64,000 nt of DNA from Anaerolineaceae bacterium (lineage in GTDB: Bacteria; Chloroflexota; Anaerolineae; Anaerolineales; Anaerolineaceae), in assembly GCA_016841445.1 (NCBI GenBank), contig JAENZD010000005.1, forward strand, positions 62,001-126,000. Reading direction: 5' to 3'. A program made the translations under genes and the position numbers. The notes below the pieces were generated by a model that ran no database searches, was not told the DNA's origin, and saw only the letters and a program-made list of their open reading frames with translations. Shown one piece after another: positions 11,453 through 21,460 of the stretch. Position 1 is the first letter of the stretch; each line of letters opens with the position of its first letter.

Positions 11453-11499
11453 AGTCTCGAGATTTATTTTTCACTAGACTATTTTGGGAGACATTAGTT

Positions 11500-11877
11500 A
11501 TGAATAATTCATCATATCCTTATATCCAAAAACCAGGCAAAGTCCAGGCAATCGCCATCATGACCCTGATCAATGGCATCTTGAATATTTTAGTTGGGAT
11601 AGGGCTCACGATTGGTGTAGTGTTCAGTACATTAGGAATAGGTTTACTTTGCGCCCCTGTCACCATCCTACCATCAGTACTCGGTATCTTCGAGATCATC
11701 GGGGCGACCAAGCTCATGGCGAGCCCACCTCGGAAGTTTAATGTCCAAACCATCGCGATCATGGAGATCGTCGGCATCATTATCGGTAACGTGCCTTCAC
11801 TGGTGGTCGGCATCCTTAACCTCGTATTTTATAACGATCCTGAAACCAGGGCGTTTATTGACTCCTTGCCAGCTTAG
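11500..11877 (+). CDS. Small polytopic membrane protein
   Basis: A 125-residue protein with hydrophobic segments at about residues 17-40, 45-68 and 82-108 (MTLINGILNILVGIGLTIG, LCAPVTILPSVLGIFEIIG, AIMEIVGIIIGNVPSLVVG). It ends with a short soluble tail. It resembles small DUF4064-like membrane proteins, but I cannot assign it. The following gene also encodes a zinc-ribbon membrane protein about 105 bases downstream, possibly co-transcribed. Confidence 0.65.
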   Translation: MNNSSYPYIQKPGKVQAIAIMTLINGILNILVGIGLTIGVVFSTLGIGLLCAPVTILPSVLGIFEIIGATKLMASPPRKFNVQTIAIMEIVGIIIGNVPSLVVGILNLVFYNDPETRAFIDSLPA

Positions 11878-11982
11878 TTTAAGTCAGAAAATCATCACAG
11901 GTTTCATAAATTTTCTATTTTATAAAAGCACATATACGAGATTGAAAATACTGCATATTAAACCTAAATAACAGGTCAACCA

Positions 11983-12819
11983 ATGGATGATATCATTCAA
12001 CTTACTTGCCCAGCTTGTGGCGGAAGTCTTAATGTTAGCCCCAACGCTATCGTGCTAACCTGCCAGCACTGCGGAACCGAATCCTTTGTTCGCCGGGAAG
12101 GAGGTTCAGTCATGCTGGAATCCTTCGCTCGGTGCCCCCGATGTGGTCGGAATGACCGGGCAGAGAAGGTGTCTGCTATCATGAGCAGTCAAACACAAAA
12201 TATCAGCTCCAGCGAAATTCAAACCAGGGTGGTCATGAATCCGTACGGGCAACCGGTTTATCAGCAAGTCGCAGTACCCAAAGTTGTTACCCAGAGTTCG
12301 GAACTCGCTAAAAAACTAAAGCCTCCCGAAAAGCCCAAACTCTATCCACAACCAGTCCCAAAAATCTATCCGAGGCGTAAATCAAACACAGCTCTGACAT
12401 TTGGCATTATTTTCTTAGTCATGGCATTTTTGGGTCTGATTTTCACCGTGATTGCTTTATCAACGAGTATGTTTGGTGCAAACGATACACAAAGCATGGC
12501 CTTATTGTTGTGTGGACTGCCGACTTTATTATTCGGGGTCGTCGGGATTGGATTGACGATCCTGGGGATCACTTCTGCAGGAGCGAAGAAACTGAAATTT
12601 CAGCAAGACTGCCAGTCTGTCGAACAGGAAAATAAAAAGGTTTTCGGAAATTGGAAAGCAGCCAATCAGCAGCTGATAGCAAAATGGCAGGCTGCCAGGA
12701 ATCGTTGGGAGGATCTTTACTACTGCCATCGTGATGATTGTGTTTTTATCCCGGAAGAAGGGACCTGCGCATCTCTTGGGAAAATCAAGGAATATCTCGA
12801 AAAAGAAAAACCTTCTTGA
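11983..12819 (+). CDS. Zinc-ribbon protein with two transmembrane segments
   Basis: A 278-residue protein. A first zinc ribbon has CPACGG and CQHCG (about residues 8-31), and a second CPRCGRND motif sits near residue 46. A Pro/Lys-rich linker (KPPEKPKLYPQPVPKIYP) leads to two hydrophobic helices (about 130-155 and 168-195), then a helical tail ending in DDCVFIPEEGTCAS. The layout suggests a membrane-anchored protein with cytoplasmic zinc ribbons. Function unknown. Confidence 0.72.
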   Translation: MDDIIQLTCPACGGSLNVSPNAIVLTCQHCGTESFVRREGGSVMLESFARCPRCGRNDRAEKVSAIMSSQTQNISSSEIQTRVVMNPYGQPVYQQVAVPKVVTQSSELAKKLKPPEKPKLYPQPVPKIYPRRKSNTALTFGIIFLVMAFLGLIFTVIALSTSMFGANDTQSMALLLCGLPTLLFGVVGIGLTILGITSAGAKKLKFQQDCQSVEQENKKVFGNWKAANQQLIAKWQAARNRWEDLYYCHRDDCVFIPEEGTCASLGKIKEYLEKEKPS

Positions 12820-12950
12820 AGCTATTAAATTGCATATCTTAGTGCAATTGTAATGCTTTCTTAAGTCAGCTAAAAGAACGATAATCTGGGGGTATTCTTA
12901 TATAAATAGCCCGTTTAGTATCATTTATTGCAAGTCATTCATCTGAGTTT

Positions 12951-13268
12951 ATGAAAACAAATCGACGTTTAAACCGCGAAAAATTAACAGTCCATAAAAT
13001 GATCCGCCTCTATTGCCGGAAGAACGACCATTCGGATGATGGTTTGCTGTGCCAAGATTGTCAGCGTCTATTAGATTATGCCATTTTACGCATTGATAAT
13101 TGCCCGTTCGGCCTGGAAAAACCAACCTGTGCAAACTGCAGCATTCATTGCTATCAATCCGAAATGCGCGAAAGAATACGCCAGGTCATGCGCTTTTCTG
13201 GCCCGCGTATGCTGCTGTACCATCCCTATTTAGCCATCATGCACTTGAAAGATAAGCTTTTCTCATGA
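12951..13268 (+). CDS. YgbA-like 'nitrous oxide-stimulated promoter' family protein
   Basis: A 105-residue protein rich in cysteine: MIRLYCRKNDHS, LLCQDCQRLLDYA, KPTCANCSIHCYQ, then MRFSGPRMLLYHP. This cysteine pattern and the closing GPRML..HP motif match the YgbA family. In Escherichia coli ygbA is induced by nitric oxide. A metal or iron-sulfur-linked role in nitrosative stress is plausible but not shown by the sequence. It stands alone, about 90 bases before the kinase-like gene. Confidence 0.8.
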   Translation: MKTNRRLNREKLTVHKMIRLYCRKNDHSDDGLLCQDCQRLLDYAILRIDNCPFGLEKPTCANCSIHCYQSEMRERIRQVMRFSGPRMLLYHPYLAIMHLKDKLFS

Positions 13269-13359
13269 AATATTACACCAGGGGCAGTAAAATTAGAAGG
13301 TAGCCGTCATTAACCGACTAATCCTTCGCAAATGTAGAAAATGCAGAAGCCCAAAACTT

Positions 13360-14400
13360 ATGCCTCATTTATCGATACAAACCTTCCTTCCGCAGGTTGA
13401 AACCTATCTCAAAAACGCCCGTCCTTTGAATATTCCAGGATGGTCACCTGACAGCCCTTCAGAGGTCCTCCCGCTTGGACAGGGTGAGTACAATATGAAC
13501 TTCATCATTCAGCAGGGTGGCGTGCGCTGGGTACTGCGGGTCAACACTGGGTCGCAGATCGGGCTTTCGGATCGCGAGCAAATTGCTTATGAATATAAAA
13601 CCCTGGCACTCTTGGAACCAGCTGAGGTTGCCCCAAAACCTTATTTTCTTGATAACTCGTTCCACTATTTGCCCTACGGCATTCTTGGAATGGCGTTTCT
13701 GCCTGGCGAAAAGTTGGATTACACCCGGGACATTGAAGATGCGGCAAGACTATTTGCCAGGTATCATCAGCTCGAAATTCCTGAAGTTGCTGACCATTTG
13801 ATCAAGGAAGAACAGCCCCTTTCCCTCACCTATCAGCGCTGCTTGCGAATGCTGAAGGTCTACCTCGAATCAGACCTGGCGGACCCTGATCTGTCCAGCT
13901 ATCTATGCGAAGTCCGAGATTGGGCAAATACCGCCCGTCTTCGAGAAAGTTACTATCAAAATGATCCCTGGTACTGCATCATCAATACAGAGGTTAACAA
14001 CGGAAACTGGATTGTGAACCGCCAGGATGACACTTTCCACCTTGTGGACTGGGAGAAACCCTTATGGGGAGACCCTTCTCAGGACCTATCCCATTTCCGG
14101 GTGCCCACCACGACCTTGTGGAAAACGGATTACCGCATGACAGAAACCGATAAAGCCAGGATGATGTCAGCTTATAAAAATGCGATCGACGATTCCCACC
14201 TCCGGGACACGATCGAAGAGCGCACCCGGCTGCGGGACCCTTTCAACTGCCTGCGCGGCGTCTCCTGGTGTGCAATGGCCTGGGTGCAGTACCGGCGCGG
14301 CGACCACCTGCTGAAAAATGTAGATACTTTTAGAAAACTAGCCATGTACACGGATATTAATTTTGTCAGAAACCTATTTGATCCGTTTCTACAATCTTGA
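13360..14400 (+). CDS. Aminoglycoside-phosphotransferase (APH)-fold kinase with an atypical catalytic loop
   Basis: A 346-residue protein with an N-lobe (GQGEYNMNFIIQQGGVRWVLR, residues about 43-64) and a C-lobe of the APH/choline-kinase fold. The usual HGDxxxxN catalytic loop is replaced by INTEVNNGNWIV (about residue 209), and the metal-binding Asp lies in FHLVDWEKP. The distal Asn and Asp are kept, but the catalytic-base Asp position is Glu. It may be a distinct subfamily phosphorylating a small molecule. The substrate is unknown. The nucleoside hydrolase follows in the same direction. Confidence 0.75.
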   Translation: MPHLSIQTFLPQVETYLKNARPLNIPGWSPDSPSEVLPLGQGEYNMNFIIQQGGVRWVLRVNTGSQIGLSDREQIAYEYKTLALLEPAEVAPKPYFLDNSFHYLPYGILGMAFLPGEKLDYTRDIEDAARLFARYHQLEIPEVADHLIKEEQPLSLTYQRCLRMLKVYLESDLADPDLSSYLCEVRDWANTARLRESYYQNDPWYCIINTEVNNGNWIVNRQDDTFHLVDWEKPLWGDPSQDLSHFRVPTTTLWKTDYRMTETDKARMMSAYKNAIDDSHLRDTIEERTRLRDPFNCLRGVSWCAMAWVQYRRGDHLLKNVDTFRKLAMYTDINFVRNLFDPFLQS

Positions 14401-14518
14401 AACAGACCCTGATGGTTTTTGATAAAAACGATCTCGCCATTATTTTCTACTAACAACTTGACCGCATGCAAGTGAATTGATCATGGAGACAACTTTCTCA
14501 ATTATCAGGAAATAAAAC

Positions 14519-15391
14519 TTGACCCAAAAAATAATTTTCGACTGTGACAACACTCTTGGCCTTCCCCTGAAGGAAGTGGATGACGGGCTGACGCTGCTTT
14601 ATCTCTTAGGCGTACCGGAAATAGAGATATGCGGAATCACAACCACATTTGGCAACGGCAGAATTGAACAGGTTTTAAGACAAACCCAAAAGCTCGTTGA
14701 AGCGCTCAATATCGGCATACCAGTCTACAAAGGTGAGGGAAAGCCTGACGATAAGCCGGATACTTCAGCAGCAAAGTTCCTGGTCGAGATGGTGAACCAA
14801 TCTCCAGGTGAAATCACCTTGCTTGCGACAGGTCCTCTGGGCAACCTGCACGCAGCATCTCTACTAGATCCTGATTTTTTCATGAAGGTCAAAAGGATCG
14901 TTTGTATGGGTGGTTATTTGAAGCCCATGAAACTGGGTTACCGAAACCTGCACGAATTGAATTTCTCTGCAGACCCTAAAGCAGCCCTGGCTGTGTTAAA
15001 CGCCCCTTGCCCCGTGACAGTCTTTCCGGGCAGCGCCTGTCTGGATGCACCTTACCAGTTGAAAGACATCTGGTCTTCAGATTTTTGGTCATTGAAGATG
15101 AAATCGATTCTGACTCAATGGCTGCTGGCATTTGGAATGTACTGCGGGGTGAGCGTTTTCTATTTATGGGATTTGCTGCCCGCAGTTTTCTTAACGCAGC
15201 CAGGCTTCTTCGAAACCACAGACTTCCCGCTTCATTCGACATTAACGGACATGAAAGAAGGTATGCTGATTAGTGGAGGGTCATCTGACCTTCCCTTTAT
15301 CACCATTGGAAGGGGTATTACGGATAGAAATGGATTTCTTAAGTGTTTGGAAAAAGCCTGGCGCGCCACCCTTCATAGGCATCCGCTCTAA
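14519..15391 (+). CDS. Nucleoside hydrolase (inosine-uridine preferring type)
   Basis: A 290-residue protein of the IU-nucleoside hydrolase fold. The N-terminal calcium site reads IIFDCDNTLGLPLKEVDDGL, with Asp residues where the family has DxDxxxDD. ITLLATGPLGNLHAA and RIVCMGGYL are the other signatures. It cleaves ribonucleosides to base and ribose, which could supply pentose to the cell. The start is a TTG with CAGGAA about 9 bases upstream. A terminator follows. Confidence 0.85.
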   Translation: MTQKIIFDCDNTLGLPLKEVDDGLTLLYLLGVPEIEICGITTTFGNGRIEQVLRQTQKLVEALNIGIPVYKGEGKPDDKPDTSAAKFLVEMVNQSPGEITLLATGPLGNLHAASLLDPDFFMKVKRIVCMGGYLKPMKLGYRNLHELNFSADPKAALAVLNAPCPVTVFPGSACLDAPYQLKDIWSSDFWSLKMKSILTQWLLAFGMYCGVSVFYLWDLLPAVFLTQPGFFETTDFPLHSTLTDMKEGMLISGGSSDLPFITIGRGITDRNGFLKCLEKAWRATLHRHPL

Positions 15392-15430
15392 TCATCCATC
15401 GATATTTTTTTAGCCTTCATCCTGAAAATA

Positions 15431-15475
15431 AAAAAATCGGGCTATTTCAGCACCCGATTTTATTTATTGTTTTTT
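15431..15475. terminator. Intrinsic terminator shared by convergent genes
   Basis: Stem AAATCGGG (15434-15441) with CCCGATTT (15453-15460), T-rich on the plus side and A-rich on the other. It sits between the stops of the nucleoside hydrolase and gltX and can serve both. Confidence 0.75.
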
Positions 15476-15485
15476 TGAATATCTC

Positions 15486-16907
15486 TTACGCTGCTTCCAG
15501 CTTTTCAATCCCAGCCTTGATCCGCTTCAGCGTTTCCTCTTTCCCCAGGATCTCTGCCAGTGCTGTAGCACCGCCTGGGGTGGCCATCACGCCTGAAAGA
15601 GTTGTCCGGATTGGCCACATCACTGTACCGGTTTTATAACTCTTTTCTTTACCAAAGGCTTTCAAGGTCTGGAAGAGCTGGTCGTTATTCCAGGGATCCA
15701 GATTGTCTAAAATCGGGGTTACGGCTTTTAGAATATCCAAACTGGTATCCAGGTCACTTTTCGATTTCTCATGCCGGTACATCTCAGCATCATACTCCGG
15801 GACCTGCACAAAGAAGTCCACCATGCCAGGGATATCTGTAAATTTCTCAGTTCTGACCTGCAGCAATTCGCTAATTTTAGTTGTGTTAAAACCCGCTAAC
15901 GGCTCAGGATAATAAGGCTCAGCCAGTGTATGGAATTCGTCCAATGTCATCGCCCGGATATGTTCACCGTTCAACCAGGTCAATTTATCAAATGAAAACG
16001 CTGCGCTGGATTTATTGATCCGGTCAATGCTAAATATCTCTTCAAGTTCTGAGAGTTTAAAGTACTCCTGGTCAGTCCCCGGGCTCCACCCTAATAAAGC
16101 AATATAGTTCAGGATCGCTTCAGGCAGGTAGCCCATTTTCACGAGGTCTTCAAAGGAAGGGTCCCCAAGGCGCTTGCTGAACTTGCTGCCGTCTTCCTTG
16201 ATGATCAACGGCAAATGAACATATTCGGGTACCGTCCAACCAAAGCTATCATATAAGAGGTTATATTTAGGCGTGGATGAGAGGTATTCCTGCCCGCGCA
16301 TCACGTGTGTGATCCCCATCAAATGGTCATCAACAACATTGGCAAAATTATAGGTCGGATACCCATCTGATTTCAGTAATACCTGGTCATCGAGCTGTGA
16401 GTTTTCGATCGTGATTTCACCATATACAAGGTCCACAAATGTTGTACTGCCACTGTCAGGAATCCGCTGGCGGATGACAAAAGCCTCCCCCGCTTCCATT
16501 TTCTCTGCAATATCTGCCTGCGTCAGGAAGCGGCAGGGGTCACGGCGAGATGGGGATTCCTCTTCTTCGGATGGGTCACCTTTTTTACAGAAACAGCGAA
16601 ACGCATCGCCTTTCGCCAATAAACGCTGGGCATGCTCCTGGTAGATCGGCAAACGCTGGGATTGGACATAAGGGCCATATCCGCCATCTTTCATCGGACC
16701 TTCATCATAAGTCAAACCTGCCATCTTTAGGCTTTTATAAATAGCGGCCAATGATTCAGGGATGTTGCGTTCCTGGTCGGTATCTTCAATCCTCAGGATG
16801 AAAACACCGTGATTCCTGCGTGCAGTCAGATAAGCATATAACGCTGTGCGCAGGTTGCCGATATGCATATAACCGGTTGGGCTGGGGGCAAAACGAGTCC
16901 TTACCAT
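15486..16907 (-). CDS. gltX: Glutamate--tRNA ligase
   Basis: A 473-residue class I aminoacyl-tRNA synthetase. The HIGH-like signature is FAPSPTGYMHIGNLRTALY (about residues 6-24), and the KMSKS-like motif is GSKFSKRLGDPS near residue 240. It charges tRNA-Glu. Whether it also charges tRNA-Gln cannot be decided here. Full length is normal (about 470-500). It is transcribed alone toward the nucleoside hydrolase. Confidence 0.95.
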   Translation of the reverse strand: MVRTRFAPSPTGYMHIGNLRTALYAYLTARRNHGVFILRIEDTDQERNIPESLAAIYKSLKMAGLTYDEGPMKDGGYGPYVQSQRLPIYQEHAQRLLAKGDAFRCFCKKGDPSEEEESPSRRDPCRFLTQADIAEKMEAGEAFVIRQRIPDSGSTTFVDLVYGEITIENSQLDDQVLLKSDGYPTYNFANVVDDHLMGITHVMRGQEYLSSTPKYNLLYDSFGWTVPEYVHLPLIIKEDGSKFSKRLGDPSFEDLVKMGYLPEAILNYIALLGWSPGTDQEYFKLSELEEIFSIDRINKSSAAFSFDKLTWLNGEHIRAMTLDEFHTLAEPYYPEPLAGFNTTKISELLQVRTEKFTDIPGMVDFFVQVPEYDAEMYRHEKSKSDLDTSLDILKAVTPILDNLDPWNNDQLFQTLKAFGKEKSYKTGTVMWPIRTTLSGVMATPGGATALAEILGKEETLKRIKAGIEKLEAA

Positions 16908-17028
16908 AAATAAATTCGACCTTTCATTGTTTATTTTTCGTCCCTCAAAATCCTACCACAAAACAGTTGTCTTCATTTCGACAATTCTGACCAGACTGGA
17001 TAAATCTGTGAAAATGCAATAACAGGGC

Positions 17029-19455
17029 TTATTCAACCCAAAGGGGTTCAGGGACTTCATAGATCATGACACCGCCTTGCGCATAACCCATTCCCAGGTT
17101 GTTATCGAATTTTATCGGATTAACAGAATAGGTGCTCAACTCCAGTGAACCGATATAGATATACCGGATATCATATTGCCGGATGATGGAAAGGGCTGTT
17201 TCCCAATTCATTGATTCATATAACGTCCGCAGGTCGCCTTCCCGACTGCCGACTTCCTCGTATCCACCCCGCCACTGCCCCTCATGCCCTGGCCATCCCA
17301 GCACACCTGGTTGACCTGTTAAAGTCGAGACTCGGGCAAACCCGGAATACTGCCCCCCAACCGCTTCAGCCACTACACCCAACGGCGCATCAGATAACCA
17401 TTCAATCGCGGCGGCTTCATTTGGACTGTACCTCTGAAAATAACCGCTGGCATCAAGGGAATAGCCATCCACAGGATCAAAGTTGTTCGTTTTTGAAGGG
17501 TATGCAAGAACAGGATATACCAGCCCGGAGATCATGAATACAATGATGATGACTCTTGAAAGCCAACCTCCCTTTTTCAGAATAACGACAGCAGCAAAAG
17601 AGGCTGAAAGTGACCACAACATCCAGGCTTGGTAATAAAACTTAAAGATGGTATTCATTCGTGCGCCAAAATTATCACGCAAGTAAACAAATTCAGGCGC
17701 AAGCACCATCACCCCACCCAGAACCACCATCAGCAGGACAAATGGGATGGGTCCTGAAAAATGGGGGTTTTCCTGACCTTTTCTGGTCATCCCAATCAGG
17801 AAAGCCAATCCTGTTACTAACAGCAGTGCCAGAGTAACCAGGGTAATACCATAACCCAGTCGATGCACGGCAGCGCTGCTCAGAAGTCCTATAAATGACG
17901 ATGCACCCTGGGATGTGATCAACTGCTGCCCTGCCTGGGTTTGGGCTAAACGGAAGCCCAGACCCAACGAGAATACCACCAGGAACAAGATCAACAAACC
18001 GGTCAGCCCAGCGCCCCATCCCCAGGCGCCTTTTCCTCTGCGGCGCAAAAGCCAAATAAAAAACAGGATAATCGGGACGAAAAGCGTGCCAAACATTAAC
18101 CACAGATAAAGTCCTCTTGTGGGGTAGATCAAATTGGGCAAGATACCGCCTGCCTGCGATTGAAAGCTGATGAAGAAGGGGAAATAGATCAACAAAGAGA
18201 TTATGCCAAGCGGAATTGCCAGTTTCAAGACGTCCCAAAAGCGGTCTTTATCCCAGCCCCGGGTCATCACCCGCTGAAAGAGGAATGCGCCGACCAATAG
18301 TGTAAAATAAACCGGCAGGTCCCAGGTGTTCAGGAATGCAATGCCGCCCAGGGTAACCACACTGACCAGAAACATGTCCCAGCGGTAAGGCCAGGAGGAC
18401 CCCAGGAGCCTTCCTTCATGATCCATCCCCCCTCTGAACACAGCCAGGGCAATCCCAATCAGCAGCATCACGAAAGGCATCACCAGCACATGGGGATGAA
18501 GATCGCCCAATACAAATGAAAAAGCGGGGAACTCATCGATGGGTGAAAGACCACTCACATTCCCCAACAGGTCAATGTCTTGCACAACCCGGGACGCCTG
18601 CCACCACCACCAGAATCGCTGAGGGATCAGAGTCAGCGGTCGGGATGGTGGTGAATTCAAGCTCTCAATATTGATCCACTGCCAGAATCTTGAACCACCT
18701 GAGTCAGGGTTCCAACCCACACCAGCCTGGTGCAGGATTTCTAATACCCCTTCCAGGTTGCTGATAAACAGTAGAAAAAGAGGTCCGAGCAGTGCCCAAA
18801 ACAAACTGTTGATTTTTTCCTTTATTGTTTTTCCAAAGGAGACCAGAAGATTGTAAACCACCCCGTAAGCACCCAGCGCACTGAGGGAAAAGGTCGAGAT
18901 TAAAGCCAGGTTGAATGCCACACCTCCGCTCGTGGATGTCAATTTAGCCAGCATTCCCGCCAAAATATAACCAAAATGATAATAAGAAATAGAATAGCCT
19001 GAAAGCCAGGGATCGTGCGGCGGGAAAGTTTGGGAATTCAGGATAGAATTGATAAATGCCAATTCCATGGGCTTTTCTGTCCCTGTTGCATCAGGGTTGG
19101 AGGAGCGCACCAGCGCCATAAAAGTAAAACTGAGCAGAAAGACACTTTCTGCGGCCAGGGCCAGGCGCCAATGATCCTTCATCCAGTCCCAAATCTCACG
19201 CCACCTTTTCCACCCTGCCCAAATACTCAGGAGCATCACCAAAAACAAAGCCAGCAGGATGCCGCCTTTATTATTTTGAAGTATCCCCAGCCAGCTCAGC
19301 AGCCAGAAGAAAAATCCCCAAAGCAGCAGCCCCAAGATGCGGCTCAACGTGAATCCCCGGCCGGGCAGTTTCCTAAATAAGTGATAGGCTAGTGGGAAGG
19401 TCACCCAACCCAGCAGCATGAGTAAAAAATACCAGGATAATAATTGCCAGATCAT
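17029..19455 (-). CDS. Chlor_Arch_YYY / DUF2298 domain polytopic membrane protein
   Basis: An 808-residue integral membrane protein with many hydrophobic segments along its length. It has the conserved periplasmic-loop motifs DPWLSGYSISYYHFGYILAG and DEFPAFSFVLGDLHPHVL. These match the YYY/DUF2298 family found mainly in Chloroflexota and some archaea. The topology resembles GT-C type glycosyltransferases, so a lipid-linked sugar transfer role is a reasonable inference. GAGG precedes the ATG. It is separate from gltX (about 120-base gap). Confidence 0.85.
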   Translation of the reverse strand: MIWQLLSWYFLLMLLGWVTFPLAYHLFRKLPGRGFTLSRILGLLLWGFFFWLLSWLGILQNNKGGILLALFLVMLLSIWAGWKRWREIWDWMKDHWRLALAAESVFLLSFTFMALVRSSNPDATGTEKPMELAFINSILNSQTFPPHDPWLSGYSISYYHFGYILAGMLAKLTSTSGGVAFNLALISTFSLSALGAYGVVYNLLVSFGKTIKEKINSLFWALLGPLFLLFISNLEGVLEILHQAGVGWNPDSGGSRFWQWINIESLNSPPSRPLTLIPQRFWWWWQASRVVQDIDLLGNVSGLSPIDEFPAFSFVLGDLHPHVLVMPFVMLLIGIALAVFRGGMDHEGRLLGSSWPYRWDMFLVSVVTLGGIAFLNTWDLPVYFTLLVGAFLFQRVMTRGWDKDRFWDVLKLAIPLGIISLLIYFPFFISFQSQAGGILPNLIYPTRGLYLWLMFGTLFVPIILFFIWLLRRRGKGAWGWGAGLTGLLILFLVVFSLGLGFRLAQTQAGQQLITSQGASSFIGLLSSAAVHRLGYGITLVTLALLLVTGLAFLIGMTRKGQENPHFSGPIPFVLLMVVLGGVMVLAPEFVYLRDNFGARMNTIFKFYYQAWMLWSLSASFAAVVILKKGGWLSRVIIIVFMISGLVYPVLAYPSKTNNFDPVDGYSLDASGYFQRYSPNEAAAIEWLSDAPLGVVAEAVGGQYSGFARVSTLTGQPGVLGWPGHEGQWRGGYEEVGSREGDLRTLYESMNWETALSIIRQYDIRYIYIGSLELSTYSVNPIKFDNNLGMGYAQGGVMIYEVPEPLWVE

Positions 19456-19655
19456 TCATCAGCCTCGAAAAAGTCTATTCAGTTCATCAATATGAATAAT
19501 TCTATTGTTAATGGTTTAATTATAACAAGAACGTTTGAAAAACGAACCATGTGGCACGAACAATGCATCCTTCTGTGTCATAATATATTATTATGGAACG
19601 ATAATGAATGATTTTCCGTCTAAATGGATGAAAGCGCACCGAAAAAAGGAATAAT

Positions 19656-21230
19656 ATGCAAATAAGTCAAACAGCCGAACGTCATTTGCCATCCAGGACT
19701 AGAGAAAAAACAGCGTTGCCCCGATCCCGACGGCGAAAAATTCACCGGGCTGACATTTTGGTAGGGCTTCTGTCCTTAGTGGTGATCATCCCCTTAATTT
19801 TCACAAGTGGGGTCTTAATTTATTTCCAAAGCCATCAGCTCAACCTTCCCGGGGTCCATGTTTTTGATCAGGATGTTGGCGTGATGAGCTTGGGTGATAC
19901 AACAACTTTGATCGATGGTTATTGGAACCAATCACGACGAATAAATCTTCAAATACCTGGTGATGCGCAGATTTCCTATCTTTTATCCCCAGCGGAACTG
20001 GGCTTATGGGTAGATCCAGGCGAAACCGCCCTGGCGGCTTACCGGGTCGGCCGGGAGGCGCACCCGTTTCAGGATGTTTTTGCTGCCCTGCAGGGTGAAC
20101 AGCAATTAGTGATGCCTGTCCTGTATTATGATGAAATGATCGCACGCCAAACGCTCGAATCGATCAAAGAAGAGATGACAGTCCTCCCGCAGAATGCAAA
20201 GCTTGCCTACCAGGACGGTGAATGGGCTGCATTGCTTGGGATTAATGGGCAAACCCTCGATGTTGAAGCAACCCTCGCTGATCTGTATACCAACGCGTTC
20301 AATATACTGGTTACTGGGTCGCTTTACTTGTATTCAACAGACCTTTCACCTGAAATTGCTGATCTTTCACCTGTACTGGATAATATCGCCCAGGTTGCCG
20401 CACAGGAATTCCGATTCCAGGCATATGACCCGATCACCGATGAACGCCTGGAATGGTCAGTTCCTGTCGAGATCAAACAAAATTGGGTCAGCGTAGATCC
20501 CGGCACCCACCAGGTAGGATTACAGGTCAATTCTGAGGATGTCGATAGTTTAATTGAAAATTGGGAGATGTCCCTTGGTGATTCTCGTTCTTTCGAAACC
20601 ATCCCTGAAACGGATTCGATCATTGAAAAATGGGAGGATGGCAGCCCTGTTATGGTCACGATCCATCATGCACCAACTACCTACACTGTCAGTGCTGGTG
20701 AAAGCTTGTGGGCCGTTTCTCTCAAACTCGGTATGCCGATGTGGCATATTATGGATGCCAATGAAGGCTTGACGGCTGACAACATCTCGGCAGGGATGGT
20801 TCTGACAATCCCTTCCAAGAATATTTTGCTGCCCCTGCCTGTCGTCCCTGAGAAACGAATTGTGATCGACATCGGCGACCAGACCATGACAGTTTACGAA
20901 AATGGACAGGTCAGGAATCATTACATCGTCAGTACTGGTATGTCAAACTCACCGACCATGGCCGGAATTTTCCAGATCCAAAGCCATGAGATCAACGCTT
21001 ATGCCTCCAACTGGGACCTCTGGATGCCTCATTTTATGGGCATCTACGAAGCCTGGCCTGGCTTCATGAACGGGATCCACGGCCTCCCGCTACTCTCAGG
21101 CGGTGGACGCCTTTGGTCCAGCAGCCTGGGTTCACCTGCTTCATATGGCTGCATCATCCTTGACCTTGCAGCCGCAGAGAACCTTTACTTCTGGGCAGAA
21201 GAAGGTGTGGTGGTTGAGATAACCTATTAG
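19656..21230 (+). CDS. L,D-transpeptidase with LysM and VanW-type peptidoglycan-binding region
   Basis: A 524-residue envelope protein. A basic N-terminus is followed by one membrane span (about 36-58). A long extracytoplasmic region resembling the PG-binding domain of VanW/YkuD proteins comes next. A LysM module sits at about 345-390 (TYTVSAGESLWAVSLKLGMP). A C-terminal YkuD catalytic domain (about 400-524) has the catalytic IHGLP histidine and the nucleophile in SPASYGCIILD. It would form 3-3 cross-links or anchor proteins to peptidoglycan. AAGGA precedes the ATG. Confidence 0.9.
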   Translation: MQISQTAERHLPSRTREKTALPRSRRRKIHRADILVGLLSLVVIIPLIFTSGVLIYFQSHQLNLPGVHVFDQDVGVMSLGDTTTLIDGYWNQSRRINLQIPGDAQISYLLSPAELGLWVDPGETALAAYRVGREAHPFQDVFAALQGEQQLVMPVLYYDEMIARQTLESIKEEMTVLPQNAKLAYQDGEWAALLGINGQTLDVEATLADLYTNAFNILVTGSLYLYSTDLSPEIADLSPVLDNIAQVAAQEFRFQAYDPITDERLEWSVPVEIKQNWVSVDPGTHQVGLQVNSEDVDSLIENWEMSLGDSRSFETIPETDSIIEKWEDGSPVMVTIHHAPTTYTVSAGESLWAVSLKLGMPMWHIMDANEGLTADNISAGMVLTIPSKNILLPLPVVPEKRIVIDIGDQTMTVYENGQVRNHYIVSTGMSNSPTMAGIFQIQSHEINAYASNWDLWMPHFMGIYEAWPGFMNGIHGLPLLSGGGRLWSSSLGSPASYGCIILDLAAAENLYFWAEEGVVVEITY

Positions 21231-21272
21231 CAGTAGAATAGTTTCCAGAAAGATGGCTATAAATTTCATAAA

Positions 21273-21311
21273 ATGCGGACAACCACCTAAGATTGTCCGC
21301 ATTCGAATTTT
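21273..21311 (+). terminator. Intrinsic terminator-like hairpin
   Basis: A perfect 10-bp stem, ATGCGGACAA / TTGTCCGCAT, with a 10-base loop is followed by TCGAATTTT. It lies 42 bases after the L,D-transpeptidase stop. Confidence 0.65.
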
Positions 21312-21460
21312 AATGATACAGATGATATCCAAATTGCCAAACCTCAATACATCAATACTGCTTGTCTTGCTATCATAACCTTTCGGGATATTTATGTTTT
21401 ATTCCCCCAACCTATAATGTGGAACGCAACTTGCAATAAAATCAAAAGCAAACCTACATT

